From NCBI GenBank assembly GCA_016202845.1, contig JACQNW010000006.1:1-7245 (forward strand): a stretch of 7,245 bases of DNA. Reading direction: 5' to 3'. This document shows, in pieces, positions 1-5,868 of this stretch. Position 1 is the first letter of the stretch; each line of letters opens with the position of its first letter. A program made the translations under genes and the position numbers. The notes under the pieces were generated by a model. That model was given only the letters and a program-made list of their open reading frames with translations, made no database searches and was not told the origin of the DNA. The DNA is from Candidatus Aenigmatarchaeota archaeon. Its GTDB lineage: Archaea; Aenigmatarchaeota; Aenigmatarchaeia; GW2011-AR5.

Positions 1-40
1 AACTTATAATAACATCCAAAATACTAAGTTGGTCAGCTAT

Positions 41-53
41 AACTATATATATC
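41..53 (+). promoter_or_regulatory. Archaeal TATA box (box A) for the cysteine-rich surface protein gene
   Basis: The A/T stretch AACTATATATATC is centred about 27 bases before the ATG at 74. In archaea box A lies roughly 25-30 bases before the transcription start, so the mRNA would begin at or just before the start codon. No Shine-Dalgarno is visible between box and ATG, which fits a leaderless message. Another AT-rich stretch (TTATAAT, around 4-10) lies further upstream and is less well placed. Confidence 0.6.
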
Positions 54-73
54 ACTTCTAAACAGAAGATATT

Positions 74-2662
74 ATGCGTATAACGCGCTTGTTTACATTG
101 GCATTAGTAATTTTATTATTTGCAGTTGGATTTTCATTCGCACAGTCAAACGACACTAGTGGGACGCCAGATCCATGCGCAGGCGTGTCATGTTCTGATT
201 CTAAAATAACATGCCCTGATGGAACTGAAGCATCATGTTCAAATTCATGTTCTGCAGGAACTTGCAGCCAATGTACGCCAAGCTGTGCAGGACATGAATC
301 CGCTCCTTTGCCATCGCCAACACAAACAACAACGCCAGCATGTCCAACCCCTCCTCTGCCAGTTCAATGCAACAATGGTGAGATAAGCACGCCAAAATAT
401 GACAGTAATAATTGCTTAATGGAATATGCTTGCGTTGTTGCTCCTCTGCCAACTATTAAGGAAGGCGAGCCTAGAGCTTGCCCAACTCCTCCTTTGCCAG
501 AGCAATGCCAGCAAGGCCAGTACTCGATTCCCAAATATGAAAATAATTGTTTGGTTCGATACGAATGTGTATCTTTGCCAAACCAGCCTTCTGTCTGTCC
601 TTCTGTAACACCGCCAATATGCCCTGATAATCAATATTTGCAGACGCAAACAGATCCAAATGGCTGTGTAAATTACAGATGCGAATATTTCTCAGGTCCG
701 GCAGGCAACAATGAAAGAAGCTCATGCGGAAATGGGATTTGCGAGGCAGGCGAGGAGAATTCTTGCCAGAATGATTGTATAAGTGCCAAGCCAGCATGTC
801 CTGCCCAAATTGTGTGTTTTGACCAGACAACTGTAAAATGTTATCAGTCAGAAATGCGAACCGACGCCAAAGGCGTCCAAACACCTTCATGCAAATGCGA
901 CCAGTGCCCTATACCTGAATCAAGAATTCCTGCGGGATGTGTGCAGGAAAAAGATGAAAAAGGATTTGTTCGTGTGAGATGTGAAAACCAGAGAACATGT
1001 CCTGAAATACCACAGGACGTCAGATTAAAATGCGTTGACGGTGGCGGCAGTCCAAGATTTTCAAAAGATCCTAGCGGATGTGAAATTTTTAATTGTGATT
1101 TTGGAAAAAGAGGCTCGTTATTTTCAGCTCAGCAGCAACAGGATCAGTGCCCTAAAAAAGAAGACATAGATGCTGTTTTTGATAAATGTAAATCAGTTGG
1201 AGTTCCTGGCGTAATAGCTTTTGAGAATGGCTGCAATGTTGCACGATGTGCGCAGCAAGAGAATCAGGCATGCAATCAAATAGCAGAAAGCGAAGTAAAA
1301 AAAATAAAAGAGACCTGTGCAGCAGAGGGAAGCCGGTTAGTCAGGGATTTTGACAAATCAGGCTGTCCTGTTTTTAGATGCGAGCAGCATGACCAGTGTC
1401 CAAGAGATCCGCCTGCAGAAGCATTTCAGCGCTGTGCGCAAAGTGGCGGTGAGCTGGTTGTTAGAAAAGACCAGAATGGTTGCATGGCATTTGCAAACTG
1501 TATAGGCAGGGGTGATGAAAGAAATTCCTATGTGGAAAGGCCAACAGATGTTCCAGATACAACAGAGTTGTTGTCTATAGCTTTCCGTCTTGAAAGCCTG
1601 AGGATTGATCTGCAAAAGCTTGCAGCAAAAACAGATGATATTGCAAAGTATTATGAATCTACTGGTTCTGAAGACAAAGAGCGTTTCAAGCGCGTCTCAG
1701 GAATGTTCAAGGCCGCCGTTGACAAGGTGGATGAGATAAGGGAAAAGTTAAGGAATAAGGTTGATGGTGCAACTATTGATGATGTGGTTGAAATAAAGCA
1801 GGATATTAAATACATCAAAGACATCATGCTGAAAGATATTTTATACTTAATGCTAAGCAAAGATGCAGCCTCTGCTAATAAAAAATCAACATCAGAAGGC
1901 GATTGCGGCACAGATGAGTCATGTTTTGGGAACGCGTTAAGGGTGTGCAAGCCAATAACATTCTATCCCGAGGGTGATAATGGACCTAAAGTTATGTTGA
2001 AAGGACTTGAAGGTGACACATGCATAATGTATGTTGTAATGGAAAAGTTCCCAGGCGGTCAAGGTCCTCCTGGCGTTAGTTTGCCTGTAGATATGACATG
2101 CAAGCTTAAGAACTATGCTTTGGGAATGAGAGGTAGTCCTGAAGAAGAAATATTCCCGTACTGCGAGGGCAAATTGCTCGAAATAATTAAACAGTATGGA
2201 ACAGAAGGCCCTGGAGGTCCGGGAGGATGCAAGGGCAGTGAATGTGATGCATTCTGCAGCAAGCCTGAGAACAGGGAGACATGCCAGAAATGGGCAGAAG
2301 AACACGGCATTAACGCGCAGGGCAAAGCGCAAAGTTCAGACTTTAACAATCGTGAAAGCGAAAAAAACTTTGAGCGCGGCAATTACAATGAAGTTAATAA
2401 TTATCAGTCTCAGCAACAATACTATAATCCTCAACAGGGACAACAATATTATGATCAAGGGTATGGCCAAAACCAATATGCGCAGCAGCCACAACCTGCT
2501 GCATGCATAGGCTGCTTTAATAATGGCGCATGCGACGCGAATGAATGTCCTGAATGTGTAGATTGCTCTAGGCGATCGCAGCCGCCGTCAGCAGTTCAAA
2601 GTCCTCAGCCAGCATCAAAACCAATTGCTGCTCAAACAACTGAAAGTCAAACAGGAGGATAA
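74..2662 (+). CDS. Large secreted cysteine-rich multi-module surface protein (862 aa)
   Basis: This is an exported protein with no assigned function. Residues 1-24 form a signal peptide: basic MRITR, a hydrophobic core, and a likely cut after FSFA. The mature part has 64 cysteines in blocks. A dense block spans residues 35-71. Seven four-Cys modules follow at about 90-120, 136-165, 175-203, 309-341, 359-392, 400-436 and 442-476. A CGNGICEAGE...C..DC module lies at 218-235, and a degenerate stretch at 242-303. Residues 477-610 lack cysteine; about 493-595 is charged, helical and probably coiled coil. A six-Cys domain with a PPG...MTC core spans 611-697, and a C..EC..FC..PENR..C..W motif spans 719-740. 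A Gln/Tyr/Asn-rich tract (777-804) leads to a final cysteine cluster (811-831) and a Pro/Ser/Gln tail. There is no C-terminal membrane anchor. The disulfide-stabilised envelope role is inferred from export and the even cysteine count. The start is supported by the TATA box and the signal peptide. Confidence 0.93.
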   Translation: MRITRLFTLALVILLFAVGFSFAQSNDTSGTPDPCAGVSCSDSKITCPDGTEASCSNSCSAGTCSQCTPSCAGHESAPLPSPTQTTTPACPTPPLPVQCNNGEISTPKYDSNNCLMEYACVVAPLPTIKEGEPRACPTPPLPEQCQQGQYSIPKYENNCLVRYECVSLPNQPSVCPSVTPPICPDNQYLQTQTDPNGCVNYRCEYFSGPAGNNERSSCGNGICEAGEENSCQNDCISAKPACPAQIVCFDQTTVKCYQSEMRTDAKGVQTPSCKCDQCPIPESRIPAGCVQEKDEKGFVRVRCENQRTCPEIPQDVRLKCVDGGGSPRFSKDPSGCEIFNCDFGKRGSLFSAQQQQDQCPKKEDIDAVFDKCKSVGVPGVIAFENGCNVARCAQQENQACNQIAESEVKKIKETCAAEGSRLVRDFDKSGCPVFRCEQHDQCPRDPPAEAFQRCAQSGGELVVRKDQNGCMAFANCIGRGDERNSYVERPTDVPDTTELLSIAFRLESLRIDLQKLAAKTDDIAKYYESTGSEDKERFKRVSGMFKAAVDKVDEIREKLRNKVDGATIDDVVEIKQDIKYIKDIMLKDILYLMLSKDAASANKKSTSEGDCGTDESCFGNALRVCKPITFYPEGDNGPKVMLKGLEGDTCIMYVVMEKFPGGQGPPGVSLPVDMTCKLKNYALGMRGSPEEEIFPYCEGKLLEIIKQYGTEGPGGPGGCKGSECDAFCSKPENRETCQKWAEEHGINAQGKAQSSDFNNRESEKNFERGNYNEVNNYQSQQQYYNPQQGQQYYDQGYGQNQYAQQPQPAACIGCFNNGACDANECPECVDCSRRSQPPSAVQSPQPASKPIAAQTTESQTGG
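341..1501 (+). repeat. Divergent tandem four-cysteine module array within the surface protein gene
   Basis: At protein level, residues 90-476 hold seven recognisable copies of C-x(7-14)-C-x(13-15)-C-x(4-5)-C. They typically begin CP.. and carry an aromatic or charged stretch followed by NGC or SGC before the last pair. The first two copies are the most alike, sharing CPTPPLP..C at the front and PKY..N.CL..Y.C at the back. The three between residues 359 and 476 are longer, with a helix-like first loop. A CGNG module and a degenerate block at 242-303 interrupt the array. The DNA copies are too diverged to look like recent duplications. Confidence 0.8.
2653..2658 (+). promoter_or_regulatory. Strong Shine-Dalgarno for the small lipoprotein, inside the end of the upstream gene
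   Basis: AGGAGG ends 6 bases before the ATG at 2665 and lies in the last codons of the upstream gene, where it encodes the terminal Gly-Gly. The upstream TAA (2660-2662) falls between this site and the ATG. This arrangement suits translational coupling and fixes the start of the small gene. It contrasts with the lack of such a site at the first gene of the unit. Confidence 0.85.
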
Positions 2663-2664
2663 AT

Positions 2665-2853
2665 ATGGAAAATAAAAAAACAATGGCAATAATAATGATT
2701 TTGCTGGTAGGCCTGATATTTTTTGCAGGCTGCACAGGATCAGCTTCCACTATCAAAAGCCCAGAGCAGGCGTCTGAAGCAGTGTCTGACGTGAGCACCG
2801 ATGTAGAAGACGTCACGTCAGCCCTGCAAGACATAGACCAGAAATTAGGTTAG
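2665..2853 (+). CDS. Small acidic lipoprotein (62 aa) coupled to the surface protein
   Basis: Basic MENKK is followed by a hydrophobic stretch (residues 7-22) and a lipobox-like FFAGC with Cys23, as in lipid-anchored exported proteins. The mature part is only about 40 residues, acidic and rich in Ser, Asp and Val. Its spaced hydrophobics (VSDVSTDVEDV, then LQDIDQKL) suggest one amphipathic helix or short coiled coil. The start lies 2 bases after the upstream stop and has a strong Shine-Dalgarno, so it is co-translated with the cysteine-rich protein. That pairing suggests, as inference, that it is a membrane-bound partner for the neighbour, which has a coiled coil but no visible anchor. No enzymatic motif is present and no family is recognised. 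Confidence 0.85.
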   Translation: MENKKTMAIIMILLVGLIFFAGCTGSASTIKSPEQASEAVSDVSTDVEDVTSALQDIDQKLG

Positions 2854-2869
2854 CTTTTTATCTTTATCT
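2854..2869 (+). terminator. T-rich stretch after the lipoprotein gene, possible terminator
   Basis: Directly after the TAG stop the coding strand reads CTTTTTATCTTTATCT. Archaeal RNA polymerase can terminate on oligo-T runs without a hairpin, so this could end the two-gene unit. The same stretch lies about 20-34 bases before the ATG at 2888 and could instead act as a weak box A for that gene. The sequence does not separate the two roles. Confidence 0.4.
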
Positions 2870-2887
2870 CATCAATGTTTATTTTTA

Positions 2888-3463
2888 ATGGTAGAATCTT
2901 TGACAGAAGAGTTCTCAGCAAGATTAGCTTATCTAGAAAAAGAAGTTTTACAATTCATTCCTGAAGATGAATTGAAAGTCCTTGTAAAGCCAAGAGGCCA
3001 GAGACTGTTGCTTTCGCCGCCTTCAGAAAAGGCACAAAAACTGGCAGAATTTCTATTGATGAAAAGGTATGCATATTATGCTGCAGAATCAACAAATGGG
3101 TTTGTTGATTGCAGAACTTATGAAAGGTTAAACGGACACAGAATATTGGTTGGTCACAGTTCAATCAATGACTCTATGAGAAAACATTATCCTGTTATGA
3201 CAGAACCGCCTGATGACATTCTTGATGATTGTGTTTACCAAACAAGGCTGGGAAGAAATATTTTGCTATATCCGCCTTGCGCCACGTCAGAACTATTGAA
3301 ATTTTATTTGAATAAAAGAGTTCCGGGCTCTTCGGTTACTATTCTCAGTGAAGGGAAAAAAAGGCTTTCAGCAAGTGAATGTGATGTGAATATTTATGAT
3401 ATGGTCTTGATGGGCAGGCTGACCCGCGACATGATTGCAAGAAGAATTAAACAGCTTGATTGA
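2888..3463 (+). CDS. Unrecognised 191-aa protein made of two copies of one unit
   Basis: I do not recognise the family. There is no signal peptide or membrane segment, so it is probably cytosolic. A helical N-terminus (about 1-30) leads to two related halves. Residues 36-101 have R..RLLLSPP......LAEFLLMKR early and HRILVGHSSINDSMRKHY late. Residues 120-187 have R..NILLYPP......LLKFYLNKR early and YDMVLMGRLTRDMIARRI late. The order (strand plus PP turn, helix ending in KR, variable strand region, strand plus G, final helix) is the same in both, which points to an ancient internal duplication and a pseudo-two-fold fold. No catalytic or metal-binding motif is evident. The ATG has no Shine-Dalgarno. 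The gap from the lipoprotein gene is 34 bases, so it may be a separate unit or a read-through gene. Confidence 0.8.
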   Translation: MVESLTEEFSARLAYLEKEVLQFIPEDELKVLVKPRGQRLLLSPPSEKAQKLAEFLLMKRYAYYAAESTNGFVDCRTYERLNGHRILVGHSSINDSMRKHYPVMTEPPDDILDDCVYQTRLGRNILLYPPCATSELLKFYLNKRVPGSSVTILSEGKKRLSASECDVNIYDMVLMGRLTRDMIARRIKQLD

Positions 3464-3656
3464 AATTCCTGAAGAGGCTCAGCTTGGTGTTTTACAGAGC
3501 AAGAGCAGCAGACATCACAGGCAGGTCGTCTAGTCTGAGAGGATTTCATTTACTGTCACACTGGCTTATTGATTGTGGCGTGATTCTGGAGTAACGCCAA
3601 TATACGAAGGACATAACGATGTCCGGTTGGGTCAGGCCAACAGCCTAAAAATTCTA
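3464..3656 (+). pseudogene. Non-genic stretch with possible decayed tyrosine-recombinase tail; alternatively a structured RNA
   Basis: No intact gene fits here. One forward frame is open from about 3466 to the TAA at 3592-3594. It reads VFYRARAADITGRSSSLRG and then HLLSHWLIDCGV, reminiscent of the C-terminal core of Xer-type recombinases (A..AGI....H.LRHSFATHLL..GV). A one-base frame change near 3571-3592 continues as GVTPIYEGHNDV, recalling the I....LGH..I segment. The Arg and GH positions have counterparts, but the first His reads Ser and no catalytic Tyr is visible. The same bases also form hairpins: GGACAT/ATGTCC (3609-3624), GTTGG/CCAAC (3626-3641), GGCGT/ACGCC (3577-3598), and an outer AGGCT/AGCCT pair (3475-3479 with 3642-3646). 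A structured RNA is therefore an alternative. Both calls are weak. Confidence 0.28.
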
Positions 3657-3666
3657 CTTATAAATA
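3657..3666 (+). promoter_or_regulatory. TATA box for the 153-aa exported protein gene
   Basis: CTTATAAATA is a close match to archaeal box A and is centred about 30 bases before the ATG at 3692. There is no Shine-Dalgarno in between, which again suggests a leaderless or very short-leader message. It supports the 3692 start over the in-frame ATG at codon 15. Confidence 0.65.
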
Positions 3667-3691
3667 CCATTCTTCTACAAATATTTCCTTA

Positions 3692-4153
3692 ATGGAAAAA
3701 CGCCTTAAGCAGAAAAATATTCAGGGCAGAACAATGCTATTTAAGCACGGTTCCGCAATAATTTCTATAGCAGGCATAATTGCAGTATTTGGCCTGCTTT
3801 TTTACAATCCTCATCCTGATGCATATGTAATAGCAAGCGAAAACGATGCATGGCACAAAGATAATCAGGCAAAGAATTTTGATTTCTACTGCGGATATGA
3901 CCCTGACCGCCAGCTGCTTATGTGCGCGCCTGAATTAAGCAGGGCGGGTTATGTTGAAATTGTAGGGCTGCGTTATTCGGAAAATATCCGCAATAACATT
4001 CTTGCAGTTTATTACAAAGAAGACCCTGCGCCGGCAGAAGTCCAGGTTTATTATGATAATCTGGCCGTTGCATTCACATGCAAAGAAGCTTATGACGCAT
4101 GCAGGCAGGGCTACAGCAAGGCGTGCATTGCAAACAGCCTGTGCCCAAAATAA
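3692..4153 (+). CDS. Membrane-anchored exported protein with six cysteines (153 aa), unknown function
   Basis: I do not recognise the family. A basic N-terminus (residues 1-19, rich in K/R) precedes one hydrophobic segment at about 21-38, with no clear cleavage site. The protein is probably a type II membrane protein with its body outside the cell. The outer part has six cysteines (67, 78, 130, 137, 145, 151): one pair around YCGYDPDRQLLMC and four near the C-terminus, an even number that fits disulfides. The middle (about 86-125) is strand-like with VEIVGLRYS and ILAVYYK. A dedicated TATA box supports this start; translation from codon 15 would lose most of the basic region. It lies between two spacer regions and appears to be a single-gene unit. 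Like the 862-residue protein it is exported and cysteine-rich, but shows no shared module. Confidence 0.8.
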   Translation: MEKRLKQKNIQGRTMLFKHGSAIISIAGIIAVFGLLFYNPHPDAYVIASENDAWHKDNQAKNFDFYCGYDPDRQLLMCAPELSRAGYVEIVGLRYSENIRNNILAVYYKEDPAPAEVQVYYDNLAVAFTCKEAYDACRQGYSKACIANSLCPK

Positions 4154-4162
4154 TATATATAC
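4152..4162 (+). promoter_or_regulatory. Candidate distal TATA box upstream of the SpoIIM gene
   Basis: AATATATATAC overlaps the stop codon of the 153-aa protein gene. By archaeal spacing it would start a transcript near 4180-4190, giving a leader of about 150 bases before the ATG at 4342. That leader would contain four short hairpins. An AT-rich site of this kind can arise by chance, so this is only a candidate. Confidence 0.35.
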
Positions 4163-4189
4163 TAGCTTTATGGAATAATAATTAGATAA

Positions 4190-4213
4190 GGTTTGTAGTG
4201 TTACAAATCTTTT
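4190..4213 (+). terminator. Hairpin followed by a four-T run, possible terminator
   Basis: TTTGTA (4192-4197) and TACAAA (4202-4207) pair around a GTGT loop. G-U and G-C pairs extend the stem to 8 pairs at 4190-4209. TTTT follows at 4210-4213. It lies 37 bases after the stop at 4151-4153, so it could end that transcript, or be the first hairpin of a structured leader for the next gene. Confidence 0.35.
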
Positions 4214-4271
4214 AAATAATATTCAGAGATGAGTCTTTATGATCTCCATTTTGTTGGCCAGAGCCGACATA

Positions 4272-4291
4272 TGTGGATGCAGACATCCACA
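4272..4291 (+). repeat. Perfect 8-bp hairpin with CAGA loop
   Basis: TGTGGATG (4272-4279) and CATCCACA (4284-4291) are exact reverse complements around CAGA. It lies in the spacer before the SpoIIM gene, just upstream of its proximal TATA box. It could be a leader hairpin or a protein-binding dyad. Confidence 0.45.
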
Positions 4292-4302
4292 AAACTTTGG
4301 AG

Positions 4303-4311
4303 TATTATAAA
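4303..4311 (+). promoter_or_regulatory. Proximal TATA box for the SpoIIM gene
   Basis: TATTATAAA is a good box A match centred about 35 bases before the ATG at 4342. The predicted transcript would start around 4332-4336, leaving a leader of only a few bases. It abuts the inverted repeat at 4314-4333, so a protein bound there would sit between the TATA box and the start site. Confidence 0.55.
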
Positions 4312-4313
4312 GG

Positions 4314-4333
4314 CCTTTTCTTGTAAGAAAAGG
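4314..4333 (+). promoter_or_regulatory. Near-perfect 20-base inverted repeat at the SpoIIM promoter, candidate operator
   Basis: CCTTTTCTT and AAGAAAAGG are exact reverse complements separated by GT. The dyad lies 2 bases after the TATA box and 8 bases before the ATG, overlapping the expected transcription start. This is where archaeal dimeric repressors commonly bind. If the message starts further upstream, the dyad would instead form an RNA hairpin whose right arm covers the purine-rich AAGG before the ATG. Which role applies is inference. Confidence 0.5.
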
Positions 4334-4341
4334 AATTTACT

Positions 4342-5223
4342 ATGGTTCTTGAAGGAATATTTCCCAAAGAATGGGTTAATAACAAGCCGGTATATGCCTT
4401 CTTTCTTGGCTGGATTTATACGCTTATAGGGATCGTTGTTGCAAAGCTTGTTTTTCCCGCTGATCCTTCTCTTGTGGCAGTGGGCATAACATCTATTTTG
4501 CTGATTCCTACGTTGCAAAGGCTCTATGAAATAGAAACCAAGGAAATATACGGATCAAGGCATTTCTCCTGGCGAAGCCTTTACAAGTTCAACAGGAACG
4601 GAATGGGCGTTTATCTCGGGCTGTTTTTGGGCATGTTTATAGTTTATCTGACAGCGGCAACTATCTTGCCTCAGTTCCAGGTGAATCAGCTGTTCAAGGT
4701 GCAGCTGAATCTCAGGGGCGCGGCTGAAACTTTGGACTTTAGTCCCAATTTATTTTTTGACATATTGGGCAACAATTGGTGGGTCTTGATAGCAACGTTT
4801 CTGATTTCGCTGCTCATAGCAGATGGCGGAATTTTCATGATAGCATGGAATGCTTCAGTTTGGGGCACTATTTTTGGCGTGACTGCAAGAAGCGCTGCCT
4901 TGGCTACAACGGTTAATCCGTTCATATATGTCGCCATAATTATTGCAGTTGTTGCGCCACACATGATGCTCGAGATGCTCTCGTATATAATGGCTGCGAT
5001 ATCAGGCGGATCCCTGTCAAAAGGCATCATGGACAGGAATGCCAAAGGAAGCAAAAGAAAAATCAACCAAAGTCATATATATCTAATAACCATATACAGC
5101 ATAATTTTGTTCTTTATTGCTATGAATATAATGCTGCTTGGCGCATTTGTGGAGACGACAGTGCTTGTGAATGCAGATATATACAGGGACATAATTGTGA
5201 AAAGCCTTCAGGCTGGATTCTAA
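4342..5223 (+). CDS. SpoIIM/DUF95-family multi-pass membrane protein (293 aa)
   Basis: This is an integral membrane protein resembling the archaeal proteins annotated as stage II sporulation protein M. Archaea do not sporulate, and the family's role there is unknown. Membrane segments are visible at about 17-38, 40-58, 88-109, 147-169, 190-220 and 246-272. Family-like features are the small-residue-rich segment NASVWGTIFGVTARS (170-184) and the block APHMMLEMLSYIMAAISGG (205-223), which matches the conserved PHG..E..A....G region. A final helix ends with Glu271. A basic loop (NAKGSKRK, 233-240) before the last helix suggests that side is cytoplasmic. The start is chosen because the TATA box and palindrome sit just upstream and the first segment follows promptly. 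The pcm gene starts 24 bases after the stop, so this is likely the first gene of a three-gene unit. Confidence 0.82.
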   Translation: MVLEGIFPKEWVNNKPVYAFFLGWIYTLIGIVVAKLVFPADPSLVAVGITSILLIPTLQRLYEIETKEIYGSRHFSWRSLYKFNRNGMGVYLGLFLGMFIVYLTAATILPQFQVNQLFKVQLNLRGAAETLDFSPNLFFDILGNNWWVLIATFLISLLIADGGIFMIAWNASVWGTIFGVTARSAALATTVNPFIYVAIIIAVVAPHMMLEMLSYIMAAISGGSLSKGIMDRNAKGSKRKINQSHIYLITIYSIILFFIAMNIMLLGAFVETTVLVNADIYRDIIVKSLQAGF

Positions 5224-5247
5224 TTCTTTGTCGAATAAATTCTTTAT

Positions 5248-5865
5248 ATGTCATTAGAGAATCAAAAGCAATTGATCAATCAATTGATAGAATCTGGAAT
5301 CCTGAAATCAAAATCAGCAATAAAAGCATTTAATTCTGTAAAAAGGGAGGATTTTGTTAGGCCAGAATACAGGGAACATGCTTATGAAAATATTCCTTTG
5401 CCTATGTTTGAAATGTCAACAATTTCCCAGCCTCTGACAGTCGCAGCCATGACAGAAGCGTTGGATGTGAAGAAAGACCAAAAAATTCTTGAAATAGGAA
5501 CTGGTTCTGGTTACCAGGCTGCTATTTTGTCAATATTGGTTGGTCCTAAAGGCAAAGTTATAACAATAGAAATCAATGAAGAAGTTTATGAGTTTGGAAA
5601 AGGAAACCTGAAAGATTACCCTAATGTAAAAACAATTCTTTCTGACGGCTCCCTTGGTTATGCAAAAGAAGCTCAGTATGACAGGATAGTTATCACGGCG
5701 TCTGCTTCTGCTGTGCCGAAAGAGCTGATAGAGCAGTTAGCAGTTGGTGGCATAATGATGATACCTGTTAACGACAAGATGTTCAGGATTATAAAGATTG
5801 GCAAAAACAAGATACGAAAAGAATTCATGGGATATTATGCATTTGTTCCGCTCAGGGAGAAATGA
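5248..5865 (+). CDS. pcm: Protein-L-isoaspartate O-methyltransferase
   Basis: A cytosolic repair enzyme that uses S-adenosylmethionine to methylate isoaspartyl residues arising in ageing proteins, allowing reversion to aspartate. Its 205 residues match the usual family length (about 205-225). The family substrate segment is present as STISQPLTVAAMTEAL (57-72). S-adenosylmethionine motif I is LEIGTGSGYQ (81-90). VITIE (104-108) ends in the acidic residue expected to bind the ribose. SDGSLGY (132-138) precedes YDRIVITASA (144-153), and GGIMMIPV (167-174) and a C-terminal YYAFVPL follow as in the family. The N-terminal helices with REDFVRPEY (33-41) are also typical. The ISQP form resembles bacterial enzymes more than the ISAP/ISAI forms of many archaea. 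No Shine-Dalgarno precedes the ATG, and the upstream stop is only 24 bases away. It overlaps the ribosome binding site of the next gene. Confidence 0.95.
   Translation: MSLENQKQLINQLIESGILKSKSAIKAFNSVKREDFVRPEYREHAYENIPLPMFEMSTISQPLTVAAMTEALDVKKDQKILEIGTGSGYQAAILSILVGPKGKVITIEINEEVYEFGKGNLKDYPNVKTILSDGSLGYAKEAQYDRIVITASASAVPKELIEQLAVGGIMMIPVNDKMFRIIKIGKNKIRKEFMGYYAFVPLREK
5854..5859 (+). promoter_or_regulatory. Shine-Dalgarno for the TatD-family gene within the end of pcm
   Basis: AGGGAG lies in the last codons of pcm, 9 bases before the ATG at 5869, with the pcm stop (5863-5865) in between. It supports this start and suggests that ribosomes finishing pcm re-initiate on the next gene. Confidence 0.7.
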
Positions 5866-5868
5866 GTT

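Noticed and set aside
471..890. 139-codon minus-strand frame inside the cysteine-rich gene
   Set aside because: It lies antisense to a well-supported gene; its low stop content follows from the biased codons of the cysteine-rich repeats.
341..1501. CRISPR or DNA-level tandem repeat
   Set aside because: The periodicity is at protein level only; the DNA copies are diverged, with unequal spacing and no identical repeats.
1937..2332. 131-codon minus-strand frame
   Set aside because: It is antisense to the six-cysteine domain region, with no start signals and no coherent motif.
3505..3575. tRNA-Asp-like pieces: a GTCGTCTAGTCTGAG D-arm look and a CTGTCAC anticodon-loop look
   Set aside because: The bases flanking CTGTCAC do not pair, there is no TTCRA T-loop with a 5-bp stem, and no acceptor stem closes the unit.
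3464..3656. RNase P RNA or SRP RNA
   Set aside because: Despite a GGCTTA hexamer and a GGTCAGG piece, the conserved P4 sequences of RNase P and the GGAA tetraloop core of SRP helix 8 are absent.
4229..4429. 66-codon forward frame overlapping the start of the SpoIIM gene
   Set aside because: It runs out of frame through the SpoIIM N-terminus and through the promoter dyad, has no ribosome binding site and no recognisable composition.
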